Shown: one piece after another, positions 1 to 8,362 of the stretch | Position numbering within the stretch: the first letter of the stretch is position 1 | How the letters are laid out: every line of letters starts with the position of its first letter | NCBI RefSeq assembly: GCF_000949475.1 | Contig: NZ_JRHC01000002.1 | Coordinates: 248,001 to 312,000, forward strand | DNA: 64,000 nt | From: Draconibacterium sediminis | GTDB taxonomy: Bacteria; Bacteroidota; Bacteroidia; Bacteroidales; Prolixibacteraceae | Direction: 5' to 3' | Notes under the pieces: model-generated | Told to the model about the DNA's origin: nothing | Databases searched by the model: none | Seen by the model: only the letters and a program-made list of their open reading frames with translations | Program-made: the position numbers and the translations under genes

Positions 1-2
1 TC

Positions 3-203
3 GAATTACAAGATGAAACCATATTTTGGCAATGTATTTTTGATGAGGAAGCATCCGACGATGATTTGAGATTAATGAATGATGCCTCAGCTGAGTTAAT
101 TGCTGACTTTGACACGAATAAAATTGAAGAGAAAATATTGAGAGTATCATTCCCCAGAGAGATGATTCATTTAAAAAATTTAATCTATTTAAGAAAGGAA
201 TAA
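3..203 (+). CDS. 3' end of an unidentified gene (cassette-like)
   Basis: An open frame enters from the left edge and ends at TAA 201-203, giving 66 residues that begin ELQDETIFWQ and end IYLRKE. It is rich in acidic residues (DEEASDDD) and has no motif I recognise. The start lies outside the window. It stops 24 bases before the structured element at 227-350, the same arrangement as the next gene and its downstream element, so it may be the preceding member of a cassette series. The function is unknown. The frame is probably real because it is open throughout and has ordinary codon use. Confidence 0.5.
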   Translation, partial: ELQDETIFWQCIFDEEASDDDLRLMNDASAELIADFDTNKIEEKILRVSFPREMIHLKNLIYLRKE

Positions 204-226
204 ATAGTACTGCTGGTAACAAATTG

Positions 227-350
227 GAATATGGCAGGCGGGGGTTTTAGCGGTCTGACAAATCAGACCTTGCGCCCACTCTCCTGCGGGTCTGACACTC
301 CCGATTGCATCGGGACCGCCCGACCACATACAAGTGACCGTTAGCTACAA
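227..350. repeat. Structured attC-like element, left copy
   Basis: A GC-rich, hairpin-dense stretch lies between two AT-rich genes. Hairpins are visible at 252-269 (GGTCTGA/TCAGACC) and 299-315 (TCCCGAT/ATCGGGA). It opens with TAACA..TGG.ATA..ATGGC.GGG and ends ACAAGTGACCGTTAGCTAC. The element at 1276-1420 has the same opening and a GTCTGACC hairpin. The end GTTAGCTAC is the reverse complement of the start GTAGCTAAC of that second copy. This order (R'-like box, gene, R''-like box) is that of integron attC sites, but GTTAGCT departs from the GTTRRRY consensus at one base and no integrase is in the window. Confidence 0.45.
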
Positions 351-367
351 TTTTGAAAAAGACAAAA

Positions 368-1267
368 ATGAAACAGAGTCTATTAATATTACTTGCTATT
401 TTTTTTGCAAAAATAAGTTTTGCAAGTCCACAAGTACCAGACTATTTAATTTATAAAAACGATACTATTCCGACCTACAATTTGCTAGTTGAACAATTTT
501 TACCGCAAAGGGGAAAAGATAATGGTCATTTGTTTGGTTTAAGTTTTAGAAATTCGATTGATGGAGAATTAGGTGGCTCATTTAATTGTTGGCGAGGCTA
601 CCAAGCTATTTACAAAATTGAAAATAACTCCTTATTTGTATGTGATATTATTGATTGCCATGCAATAAAAAATTTTGACAAGCAGAATTCAAAAAAATAT
701 TTACAAGAGATATTTAAAGACAAAGTCAAAAACAATAAGGTATTTGTTGACTGGTTTAGTGGGTTGATTAGTTTTCCTATTCGATTAGAGGATAACAAAA
801 TTGTAAGGTGGGACGGAGTTTTTGAGAAAATTTACCTGTTTGAAACTGCCTTGGAAATCGACAAAGGGATAATAAATAAAATAAGTGATGTTGAAAATTA
901 TACAGACCTTAAAAACGGAATTGACCGATTAACCAGAGATTCGATTAATAGTATTGTGTTTAAAGAAGTTCAACGCTACAAGTGGAAAAACTTGGATAAA
1001 TGCGACTGTTCAGAAAAATACATAATTACTATTGGGGGAAATGGCAAGATTGCAAATGTGATAATGCCAGACTACCAAACAAAAGAGGAGATAGAAGAAT
1101 TTTGGGACACAAAGAAAGAGTATAATTATTGTATAAAATCAATGAAAAAAGCTTTATCAAAATTACAGTTTGACATTATTAAACGAAACGGTAAACCAAT
1201 GGAAGAAAATGTTCTATTAGAAATCTGGTTTGAAGAGAATGGAGTTATAGAAAACTGGACTTATTAA
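368..1267 (+). CDS. Secreted protein of unknown function, cassette-borne
   Basis: The product is 299 residues from ATG 368; a TTG at 353 would add five residues, but the ATG gives a compact signal peptide (KQSLLILLAIFFAKISFA, then SPQ). The mature part has many aromatic and lysine residues, a CDCSEKYI stretch near residue 215 and a C-terminal region (about 220-299) reading IITIGGNGKIANVIMP. That region loosely resembles the strand-turn pattern of TonB C-terminal-like domains (GNGKI.NV...), but I would not name the family. The gene is visibly more AT-rich than its flanks and sits alone between two attC-like elements, suggesting acquisition as a cassette. It is probably periplasmic or surface exposed. 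Confidence 0.7.
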   Translation: MKQSLLILLAIFFAKISFASPQVPDYLIYKNDTIPTYNLLVEQFLPQRGKDNGHLFGLSFRNSIDGELGGSFNCWRGYQAIYKIENNSLFVCDIIDCHAIKNFDKQNSKKYLQEIFKDKVKNNKVFVDWFSGLISFPIRLEDNKIVRWDGVFEKIYLFETALEIDKGIINKISDVENYTDLKNGIDRLTRDSINSIVFKEVQRYKWKNLDKCDCSEKYIITIGGNGKIANVIMPDYQTKEEIEEFWDTKKEYNYCIKSMKKALSKLQFDIIKRNGKPMEENVLLEIWFEENGVIENWTY

Positions 1268-1275
1268 AAAAACTG

Positions 1276-1420
1276 TAGCTAACACGTGGTATAATTCATG
1301 GCTGGGTTCGTGCGCCCCGAAGCTTCGGGGCGTCAAGTCGAATCTCGTCCCAACCATAGTTTCGGTCGGACTGGTCAGACTCTCGTCTGACCACCATGGC
1401 AATGGACAAGTGTCTTGAAA
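1276..1420. repeat. Structured attC-like element, right copy
   Basis: It begins GTAGCTAAC directly after the cassette gene. It contains a perfect 20-base palindrome at 1313-1332 (CGCCCCGA/TCGGGGCG core) and a hairpin at 1373-1392 (GGTCAGAC/GTCTGACC). It ends GGACAAGTGTC, matching ACAAGTG in the left copy, but lacks the closing GTTAGCTAC. The copy is therefore degenerate or terminal. Its outer ends (ACACGTGG near 1281, ACAAGTGT near 1406) can pair imperfectly, as the arms of a long imperfect hairpin would. Confidence 0.45.
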
Positions 1421-1426
1421 ATTCAA

Positions 1427-1769
1427 ATCCTTCGCACTATCAATACCAAAAGGTTATGTTAATAGTATTTGTCGCCCAAACGACTATAACATAAAAAATA
1501 TGTTTAATTTTAACGCCCTAAAACCGCTGTTCGTGATGACGCGCCACGAAATAGCCACAAAAAATAACATTTACAATTTTGAATAATGTAGGCCCAAGGT
1601 TGATGGTATTTACCCTACTCTATCCGGCTCATGCCGATTTGCAATTGAGGTGCAATTCGATTGAATTGATATGAATTTGCGGGCCTGTAGCCGGGGTATG
1701 GATTATCTGCGCTGACGGTACAAAAACGAACCATTAATAATTTAATTATAGCGAATAAATCTTTACATC
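1427..1769. other. Non-coding gap with one imperfect hairpin
   Basis: No convincing gene lies here. The only clear structure is an imperfect hairpin at 1454-1494 (TTATGTT/AACATAA continued by ATAGT/ACTAT). The remainder is the presumed 5' region of the gene at 1770. I could not identify a full Bacteroidota promoter. Confidence 0.4.
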
Positions 1770-2921
1770 ATGAAAAAACCATTGTTACTAACCATTTTAA
1801 CCTTTGTTTCACTGTTAACCATACAGGCTCAAAACGTAGATAAGGAAAAGATCAGTTATACCTATTTGCGTAACCCCATTGAGAAATTGGATGCTTCAAT
1901 AAAAAAATATAACGTTGAGGTTGATATTTTATGGATACAACGCGAACAAGATAAGCTGGCCGAATATGAAATGGAGCTGGCCAAAGCAGAAGAAGAGTAC
2001 CAGGCTGAGATGGAAACCTACAACAATAAATCGCTGGGAAAAGTACTGGCAGAACGTGCATTGATTGGCGAAGGTAAAAAACCGGAAAAACGTCATGTTA
2101 AAAAGCCTGAAACATTAGCTATTCCGGAGCTTAGCATTTTAGAGTCGAAAATCGCGTTAGACGGGTATGATAAAGGAACTGACGATGCAATTTTAATAAA
2201 AGTAACCTATAAAGAAATTGCCTGCAGCGCACCTATTGATGCCCCCAAAGAGAAGAACGGAGAGAGCTATAAATTACGTAAAGTTAAGGTTCAGCAGCCT
2301 GTTGAAGTGTCGCTTATCACTTCTGATGGAAATGTTCTGTTTACTGAAGTAATAAAAAAGTCGAATTACGAACATGAAATTCTGGCTCCGCAAGGAATTA
2401 AAGATTCGGAATGGGATAAATATGTTGAAAATATCTGGCCAGCTTATTTTAATTCGCAACTAAGTGCCTATCTGGAGAGTTTGGCTACGGAAGTGAACGA
2501 GCTAATTAATTACAAGTTTGGTTACTCGAATGTAAAGCGCTATACCGAGCTTTATAAAGGTGACGGCAAAAAATATTCGTATGACACACACCTGTTAACC
2601 TTAAGAAAAGCTCAGTGGGCCTACGAAGGGCTACTTACCGATAGTCAGGAATCAGTTAACCAACTGAAAGAGTCGATAGCAGAATGGAGTGAGGAAATAA
2701 AAGAAGCAGATCCATCAGATAAAAAAGCCCGGATAAACAGTGAAGTTCAACAAGCCTTATTGATCAACATTATTGAAGCGTATGTAATGACGGGCAATTA
2801 TAATGAAGCTACTGATATTTGCGACAAAATTGAGCTAATGCCCGATGCAAAGAAAAAGTATTTAAAGGAAGTAGAAAATCTGAGGGATTTTATAAAAGAT
2901 GAGAAATTAAGAAATAGCTAA
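1770..2921 (+). CDS. Secreted coiled-coil protein, unknown function
   Basis: This is a 383-residue protein with a Sec signal peptide (KKPLLLTILTFVSLLTIQAQ, cleaved before NVDK). A strongly charged segment at about 55-100 (EQDKLAEYEMELAKAEEEYQ) is predicted coiled coil. A central mixed region (120-260) carries no motif I recognise. The C-terminal part (about 280-378) is helical with TPR-like spacing (AYVMTGNYNEATDICDKIE). It is likely periplasmic and possibly a scaffold, but the family is not recognised. It stands alone on this strand and is followed by a strong stem at 2943-2978. Confidence 0.7.
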   Translation: MKKPLLLTILTFVSLLTIQAQNVDKEKISYTYLRNPIEKLDASIKKYNVEVDILWIQREQDKLAEYEMELAKAEEEYQAEMETYNNKSLGKVLAERALIGEGKKPEKRHVKKPETLAIPELSILESKIALDGYDKGTDDAILIKVTYKEIACSAPIDAPKEKNGESYKLRKVKVQQPVEVSLITSDGNVLFTEVIKKSNYEHEILAPQGIKDSEWDKYVENIWPAYFNSQLSAYLESLATEVNELINYKFGYSNVKRYTELYKGDGKKYSYDTHLLTLRKAQWAYEGLLTDSQESVNQLKESIAEWSEEIKEADPSDKKARINSEVQQALLINIIEAYVMTGNYNEATDICDKIELMPDAKKKYLKEVENLRDFIKDEKLRNS

Positions 2922-2942
2922 ACTACACCAGACTTTATATAA

Positions 2943-2978
2943 GTAGCGGCAGGTTTTATAGCCTAAATCTGCCGCTAC
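2943..2978 (+). terminator. Hairpin after the coiled-coil gene
   Basis: A perfect 10-base stem (GTAGCGGCAG at 2943-2952, CTGCCGCTAC at 2969-2978) starts 22 bases after the stop codon. There is no T-run behind it, so it is a transcript-end or RNA-stabilising structure rather than a textbook terminator. Confidence 0.45.
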
Positions 2979-3058
2979 CTATACAATTTCCACTAACAAC
3001 ACGCAACCAAATCCATGCAAGTAGCATCTACCAACTATTATTTATTAAACAAAACCAA

Positions 3059-3433
3059 ATGAGAAAATTTTTCAATTTTTTAGGCTTAGCTGCAATTATC
3101 TTATCGACTACTTTATTCTCCTGTGATAAAGATGACACAAAAGATTCTGAAATCAACAAATGTAATGTAACGAACCCAATAGAGGAGTTGGCCTGGCTAA
3201 ATGAGGAAATTGAGAATGTTATAGAGGACGAATATTCCTATTATAATATGGCCAGCTACCAAGGCCAGACTGTGTTCTTTTATGGCAACTGTCATCCTGC
3301 TATAAATTACGTCTCAATTGTAAGAAACTGCACCGGAGACAGTTTGGATTTAACCATTAATGTATATGATGAACTAACTGAAATAACAACCATTTGGAAA
3401 CATGAAAATACTGAGTGTAATTTTGCAGACTAA
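3059..3433 (+). CDS. Small lipoprotein (DUF6970-like)
   Basis: The 124-residue product has a lipoprotein signal with lipobox LFSC (Cys22) followed by acidic residues DKDD, suggesting an outer-membrane or surface-exposed lipoprotein. The mature part reads CNVTNPIEELAWL, then YQGQTVFFYGNCHP and IVRNCTGDSLD. The order "NPIEELxWL ... Y.GQTVF.....C ... V..C.G" resembles the small DUF6970-type lipoproteins of Bacteroidota, a match made from memory of the pattern. Four conserved-looking cysteines could pair in the periplasm. The function is unknown. It stands alone, 137 bases after the preceding gene. Confidence 0.7.
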   Translation: MRKFFNFLGLAAIILSTTLFSCDKDDTKDSEINKCNVTNPIEELAWLNEEIENVIEDEYSYYNMASYQGQTVFFYGNCHPAINYVSIVRNCTGDSLDLTINVYDELTEITTIWKHENTECNFAD

Positions 3434-3554
3434 ATGAGCGCCTCCAATCCGATTTGCAAATCCATCCATTCCCGATCATCACACATTAGGGTTAGTTCTT
3501 CTTTATAATTTCAGTTTTCACTAAGCAGGTCGGCTCCTGAAATCAGCATTTCAT

Positions 3555-4676
3555 TTATTTAATACTTGCTGCAAACCGTTCAGCGGCATTTTCCAGGTAT
3601 TTTCCCGCATTTTTAATTGAATCTTCAACATCGGCAGCTTGCTCCATCATTTCAGCCAGATAATCGATTTTATGCGCTTTTATTTGTTGTTCGTTTAACT
3701 CACTTAAGCCGCAAAAAACAGCCAGTTGCTGATTGGTTCTTGAATCGAGCACACCTTTAATCACTTTCCCCGAAAATGTCTGTTCATCAAATTTGCCTTC
3801 GCCGGTAACAACCCAGTCGGCATCTTTTACCTGCTCATCAAAATCAGCAATTGATATTATTAGCTCGGTTCCTGATTTTAATTCGGCATTCAGAAACAAC
3901 ACACAGCCTGCTCCCAGCCCACCGGCAGCACCGGCCCCGGCAATGTTTTGCAGGTTTTTACCAAATTGTGTTTCTACTTTTTCGTTAAAATTTCTCAGGC
4001 CGGCATCCAGCTCTTCCACTACCCTTTTTGTGGCTCCTTTTTGCGGCGCGTAAATATGTGCGGCACCATTTGGGCCAAATAAAGGATTATCCACATCGCA
4101 GGCCACTTCAAATTTTATATTTCGCAACTCCGCGTTTACCATCGAAGTATCGATGTGTGCCAGCTGGTTTAAATCCTTTCCTCTACCCTCCAACAGTTTT
4201 TTTTCAGCATCAAAAAAACGAAACCCGAGCGCACTGGCCATTCCAATTCCTGCATCGTTGGTTGAGCTGCCGCCAATTCCCAAAATAATATGTCTGGCAC
4301 CGCGTTTTATGGCATCCAGTATCAATTCGCCGGTTCCGTATGTTGAGGTTTCCAGCGGATTCAGTTCTTCGTTTTTCAACAAGCGAATTCCCGATGCTTC
4401 GGCCATTTCAATAAAAGCCAGCTTTTCTTTTTCGGCATACAAATAATTGGCTTGAATGGGGCGTAACAAGGAATCGTGTACCTCCACAGAAATTAACTTT
4501 CCTCCGGTATACAATTTCAGGGCATCAACTGTTCCGTCTCCTCCGTCGGCAAGCGGCAGTTTTACTATCGTCACATTTTCGATGTGCTTTTTTATGCCAC
4601 GTTCAACGGCATCGCAAAATTCAATTCCGGTTAACGATCCTTTAAACTTGTCGGGTGCGATTACGATCTTCTTCAT
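3555..4676 (-). CDS. glxK: Glycerate kinase (GlxK/GarK family)
   Basis: It phosphorylates D-glycerate using ATP, feeding 2- or 3-phosphoglycerate into glycolysis in the cytoplasm. The 373-residue length fits the family. It opens KKIVIAPDKFKGSLTG, then PLADGGDGTVDAL, GIGGSSTNDAG and VVTGEGKFDEQT, all hallmark motifs of this kinase family. The start at ATG 4676 was chosen because the upstream in-frame extension to 4790 is a hydrophobic, non-family sequence and the family always begins near MKK[IV]VIAPD. The gene is separated from the oxidoreductase operon upstream by a terminator at 4905-4940. The kinase is confident; the 2-phospho versus 3-phospho product cannot be told from sequence. Confidence 0.93.
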   Translation of the reverse strand: MKKIVIAPDKFKGSLTGIEFCDAVERGIKKHIENVTIVKLPLADGGDGTVDALKLYTGGKLISVEVHDSLLRPIQANYLYAEKEKLAFIEMAEASGIRLLKNEELNPLETSTYGTGELILDAIKRGARHIILGIGGSSTNDAGIGMASALGFRFFDAEKKLLEGRGKDLNQLAHIDTSMVNAELRNIKFEVACDVDNPLFGPNGAAHIYAPQKGATKRVVEELDAGLRNFNEKVETQFGKNLQNIAGAGAAGGLGAGCVLFLNAELKSGTELIISIADFDEQVKDADWVVTGEGKFDEQTFSGKVIKGVLDSRTNQQLAVFCGLSELNEQQIKAHKIDYLAEMMEQAADVEDSIKNAGKYLENAAERFAASIK

Positions 4677-4740
4677 TTCCTGATTAATGGTTGATCCCAT
4701 ACAACTTATTGCTGTTAGTTTGCTTACTAAAAAACTTATT

Positions 4741-4766
4741 ACCACTAAGAACACAAAGACACAAAG
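4741..4766. repeat. Low-complexity ACCACTAAG..CACAAAG motif
   Basis: The segment ACCACTAAGAACACAAAGAC followed by ACAAAG lies just upstream of the glycerate kinase start. I recall similar ACCACTAAG/CACAAAG strings as dispersed intergenic repeats in environmental Bacteroidota; only this one copy was noticed here. Confidence 0.3.
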
Positions 4767-4904
4767 TTGAATCATGTACATCTTGTGCAAGCTTTGGATC
4801 TCTGTAGGTTTTCCTGCGAAATTAATTCGCTTTTTTACTTCTGGATATTCAATCCAAAGGTCTTAAGTTCTCTAAAATAAGAATATTTATCAGGAATTGG
4901 CAGG

Positions 4905-4940
4905 TAACAAAAAACGGGAAGCCCAAATTGGCCTCCCGCT
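4905..4940 (-). terminator. Terminator of the 8192-4985 operon
   Basis: On the minus strand a stem of about nine pairs with one mismatch (CGGGAGGCC/GGCTTCCCG) is followed by a T-run, placed 45 bases after the stop of the oxidoreductase gene. Confidence 0.7.
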
Positions 4941-4984
4941 TTAATTAAAATATATAATCAGAAATCGTATCTATTGTATACCCA

Positions 4985-6295
4985 CTAAACTTTTGGTAAT
5001 TGCCAGTTTTTGTTGTAGTTCAACTTCATCAGGTCGTTGGCGGCAGCCTCGTTAAACGACTGCGACGCATTATTCCAGTGAATGCGTTGCCCCACTCGAT
5101 AAGCCATATTCCCCATCTCGGAAACGATAGCCGTTTTTGCGCCAACTTCAACAGGAGCATTTAAAGTACCGCCTTTTCGAATACACGACAACAGATTTTG
5201 CACGTGCTCATCCAAACCATCGCCATAATTTTTCTGGGCCTTAGCTTCAAAGAAAGGACCTTTTAATTCCAGGCTGTGATCGGGTAATATTTCGTAACCA
5301 CTTCGTGTAACTACGAGGGTTCCTTTTTGCCCGACAAAAGCAATACCATGCCCTTTTTGGTAGGGGCCGATTCCAGGATTTAAGCCACACTCCCAAATCA
5401 TGGTATGTTTTGGGTATTGATAAATGGCCTGCTGAATATCGGGTGTTTCAATGGCTCCCGGTTTGTGGTAAAAAATACCGCCACCCGGAGAAATCGACTC
5501 AGGCATACCGGCATCCATGGCATACAAGGCGAAATCGAGCAGGTGAACCCCCCAATCGGTCATTGCTCCACCGGCATAATCCCACCACCAGCGAAAGTTG
5601 TAATGAAACCGATTCATATTAAACGGACGATTTGGTGCGGGGCCCAACCACATATCGTAATCGACATAATCCGGCGCTGCGGAATCTTCTATTACCGGAT
5701 AAGCTGTATCGTAACCTTTGTAAATCCAGGCTTTTACCAGGTGAACTTCACCCAGCATTCCTGACTTTACAATCTCAGACGCTTCAAACCAATGTTTTGA
5801 GCTGCGTTGCCACATGCCCACCTGGCAATATAACTCAGGATGTTTGGCCTGGGCAGCTACCATTGCATTACATTCTTCAATGCTGTGGCCCATCGGTTTT
5901 TCCACATATACGTGTTTTCCTGCATCCAGCGCCATCATCATCATTAAAGCGTGCCAGTGGTCGGGTGTACCTATAATTACCGCATGTACATCTTTGTTGT
6001 CCAGCACATCTCTGAAATCGGCGTAAGTTAGTGGCCGTTTTCCCGTCATTTTCTCAACTTCGGCAGCTTTTTCCTCCAATACTCTACTGTCAACATCGCA
6101 AAGCGCTACACAGGTAACATTGTTCTCTTTTCGTAAAAAGCTTTTCAGGTTGTTAAATCCCATCGAGCGACAACCGATAAGTGCCACATTAACCTGCTCG
6201 GCAGGCGATGCACAGGCGTTTAAAAGCCCCGGGGCAACGCCGACAGCCGCTGTGGCTATTGCCGATTGTTTTATAAATTCTCTTCTGTCAGTCAT
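4985..6295 (-). CDS. Tat-exported Gfo/Idh/MocA oxidoreductase
   Basis: This is a 436-residue protein. Its twin-arginine signal (RREFIKQSAIATAAVG) is followed by a Cys at about 28, so it may be a Tat-exported lipoprotein. The Rossmann domain (35-155) contains VNVALIGCRSMG, CDVDSRV and EKPMGHSIEEC; the Lys of EKP is the usual catalytic/cofactor residue of the family. The C-terminal domain includes MTDWGVHLLDFALYAMDAG. Known family members oxidise or reduce sugars using tightly bound NAD(P); exported ones can interconvert glycosides and 3-keto-glycosides. It is the last gene of the ApbE-DUF6807 operon, 41 bases after DUF6807. The substrate is unknown. Confidence 0.88.
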   Translation of the reverse strand: MTDRREFIKQSAIATAAVGVAPGLLNACASPAEQVNVALIGCRSMGFNNLKSFLRKENNVTCVALCDVDSRVLEEKAAEVEKMTGKRPLTYADFRDVLDNKDVHAVIIGTPDHWHALMMMMALDAGKHVYVEKPMGHSIEECNAMVAAQAKHPELYCQVGMWQRSSKHWFEASEIVKSGMLGEVHLVKAWIYKGYDTAYPVIEDSAAPDYVDYDMWLGPAPNRPFNMNRFHYNFRWWWDYAGGAMTDWGVHLLDFALYAMDAGMPESISPGGGIFYHKPGAIETPDIQQAIYQYPKHTMIWECGLNPGIGPYQKGHGIAFVGQKGTLVVTRSGYEILPDHSLELKGPFFEAKAQKNYGDGLDEHVQNLLSCIRKGGTLNAPVEVGAKTAIVSEMGNMAYRVGQRIHWNNASQSFNEAAANDLMKLNYNKNWQLPKV

Positions 6296-6336
6296 TAGTG
6301 TATTAAAATCTTATGTTCTTAGTTGTTACAATTGTT

Positions 6337-7260
6337 TTATTCATCCAGTAATTTTGCAATTTTTTTTGCATTCATTTTTCCTGAATAAACAATAAGCGAA
6401 TACTTCAAAACAAGTGGTTTTGTAGTAGATAGTGCCACCGGTTCAGCACCCGGCCAGGCCATATTTTGCATGCTGTTCTTTTCGCGCAGGATGAGATTTT
6501 GCGGATAACCGGGATTTTCCTTGTTGTCAAGAATTACAATACCGGCCTTGGAATTTCCTTTACCCAGCGATCCTGAGATTTTCACAAATCCCTCCGACTC
6601 AACTGCCGTTTCCAAAGGTTTTATGCTTCCATTTTTTCCTGAAAACTGAACATCGTCGGGTAAAATCATTCGAACAGAAAAACCGCCGTAACCTTTTTTA
6701 TCTTCCGAGCCGCCAATTCGTACATTCTCTTCCAGGGCCAGCAGACTTATTTCAAAATCTATTCTTCGGTATTTCAACGAACTTTTGTGTACATGAATAG
6801 CAACTTTTTCCTGAATATAAGGCTTAGGTTTGCCATTCTTTTTCCACTTATCGGACGACCAAAGTACCTCGCTTTTCAGCCACACCGTTTCGTCGGGATC
6901 TTTCATAAATTCGATCTCGGTAATCTCCTGGTCAAAATCTTTTATTTCCCACGGATCGCCAATACGCTTATCGCCAATCCAAACCTGATGCCAGGCCCAA
7001 AATACGCCGCGATGATGTAAATGATCGGCAGGAAAATCCTCGGTAAGCACCTTGCCGTTAAGCCCCCAAAGCGGATGAATATAGTTGCAACGCTCGTATG
7101 CGCCATCTTTGTTCAGCGGATGCATCTGGTAAAACAAAACGTTTGAAGAACCATCAACGATTTTAATTCCATCCTGTTGTTTCTTCATGGTTAATTGTCC
7201 CCAAACCAAACCATTGGTAAGCAGAACCAGGAGTAGCGATATTACAAAAGATCTTTTCAT
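6337..7260 (-). CDS. DUF6807 (PmoA-like) secreted protein
   Basis: The 307-residue protein has a Sec signal (KRSFVISLLLVLLTNGLVWG, then QLT). The mature region carries the family hallmark block YIHPLWGLNGKVLTEDFP, DHLHHRGVFWAWHQVW and later FSVRMILPDDVQF. The His cluster HLHHRG suggests a metal or active site. DUF6807 proteins usually sit beside Gfo/Idh oxidoreductases and DUF1080 proteins in polysaccharide-degrading bacteria; the biochemical role is not settled. Despite the old name PmoA there is no reason to think of methane oxidation. Its ATG overlaps the upstream ApbE-like stop codon by four bases, so the two are translationally coupled. Confidence 0.85.
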   Translation of the reverse strand: MKRSFVISLLLVLLTNGLVWGQLTMKKQQDGIKIVDGSSNVLFYQMHPLNKDGAYERCNYIHPLWGLNGKVLTEDFPADHLHHRGVFWAWHQVWIGDKRIGDPWEIKDFDQEITEIEFMKDPDETVWLKSEVLWSSDKWKKNGKPKPYIQEKVAIHVHKSSLKYRRIDFEISLLALEENVRIGGSEDKKGYGGFSVRMILPDDVQFSGKNGSIKPLETAVESEGFVKISGSLGKGNSKAGIVILDNKENPGYPQNLILREKNSMQNMAWPGAEPVALSTTKPLVLKYSLIVYSGKMNAKKIAKLLDE

Positions 7261-8192
7261 GACCGATCCTCCTTTTCTATTATCGTTACCTTTGTTTTTA
7301 CATCATCATCGGTGTATTCAACTTCCAGAATTTCAACATCATTCAGTTGATCAGAAATAATGGCCTTATCATTCTCGGGAAGAATGAGCCAGATATTGGC
7401 AATAAAAGCTCCCATGGTTGCGGAGTCGGCTTTTACTGAAACTGTTCGTTTTCCGTCAACGGGAATACCGGTGGCCGGGCTGATGATTTTGCGGGTTTTC
7501 ATTCCTTCGCCATCGTCGCGAATATAAACGGTTCCGGTTGTATAAACGCTCTGCCCCGATACTTCAAATACATGTACAAATTCGTTTGGCTGCTGCAGAT
7601 TCCGGATTCCCAGAGGCCAGTCTGTTCCGGCCGGGTGATTTCCGAGTGCCAAAACCACATCTTCTTCAAAACTGATTATGGCATCTTTTACACCCAGATC
7701 GATTAAAAGAGGTTTTACCAAATCAAGCGCAAAACCTTTTTCAATGGCTCCAAAATCCAGCTCCACACCATCTTCTTTAAAACGGAGCCGTTTATTATCG
7801 TGATCGAGTTCTATTTTATCAAAACCACATTTTTGTTGCGCTTCTTCCAGTTCGGTTTCGTCGACATTTTCCTTTTCAACCCAAAGCGATTGCACCGGAA
7901 ACATCGTTACATCGAAAGCGCCCTGGCTCATCTGGTAAAAATCGTTGGTAATGGACAGGATTTCCCACAACTCGCCTGAAAGTTCTATCCAAACGTCTTT
8001 TCCTGTTTGATTAAGCTCGTGGATATCGGACAATAAACTAAAGCGGCTGATTGTACTTTCCAGCTGCTCCAATTCGGCTTTTATTTGTTGGAATATATTT
8101 TTTGCAGTATCGGCCTCAAGGTTTGGCAGCACTACATCGCAATGACTGCCAAAGGCCAGAAAAGTATCACTAAATATAGTAGGTTCCGTCAT
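7257..8192 (-). CDS. apbE: ApbE-like FAD:protein FMN transferase
   Basis: ApbE enzymes attach FMN to Thr of target proteins using FAD and Mg2+. The 311-residue product shows the family order: SRFSLLSDIHELN near 40, GAFDVTMFPV near 90, LDFGAIEKGFALDLV near 150, ISPATGIPVDGKRTVSV near 240, and ADSATMGAFIANIW near 260. The start at ATG 8192 was preferred over an in-frame ATG at 8222. No signal peptide is visible, unlike most periplasmic ApbE enzymes. Several positions vary from the canonical motifs (DFGAIEKG for DLGGIAKG), so it may be a divergent enzyme. It is the first gene of an operon with DUF6807 and a Tat oxidoreductase, which is an unusual partnership. Confidence 0.8.
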   Translation of the reverse strand: MTEPTIFSDTFLAFGSHCDVVLPNLEADTAKNIFQQIKAELEQLESTISRFSLLSDIHELNQTGKDVWIELSGELWEILSITNDFYQMSQGAFDVTMFPVQSLWVEKENVDETELEEAQQKCGFDKIELDHDNKRLRFKEDGVELDFGAIEKGFALDLVKPLLIDLGVKDAIISFEEDVVLALGNHPAGTDWPLGIRNLQQPNEFVHVFEVSGQSVYTTGTVYIRDDGEGMKTRKIISPATGIPVDGKRTVSVKADSATMGAFIANIWLILPENDKAIISDQLNDVEILEVEYTDDDVKTKVTIIEKEDRS

Positions 8193-8315
8193 TCTCTTAG
8201 TTTTATGGTTCCAGTAGAGCACTAAATTAAAAAAGTAAGCGGTATTTACCGGCCTTCGCGCCTACAAATACAAAGCCATAGTTAATTTATACTCCTTCTT
8301 TTTAATAAAACGGAA

Positions 8316-8346
8316 ACAAAAAAAGGCAGGGAAATCCCCGCCTTTT
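8316..8346 (-). terminator. Terminator of the DUF1080-oxidoreductase operon
   Basis: On the minus strand AAAAGGCGGGGA pairs with TCCCTGCCTTTT and is followed by a T-rich tail. It lies 17 bases after the stop at 8363 and separates that operon from the ApbE operon. Confidence 0.8.
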
Positions 8347-8362
8347 CAATATTGCTGTATTT

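Noticed and set aside
4677..4790. N-terminal extension of glycerate kinase with a hydrophobic segment
   Set aside because: The family starts at MKKIVIAPDKF; the extension is an accidental open frame that includes the ACCACTAAG repeat.
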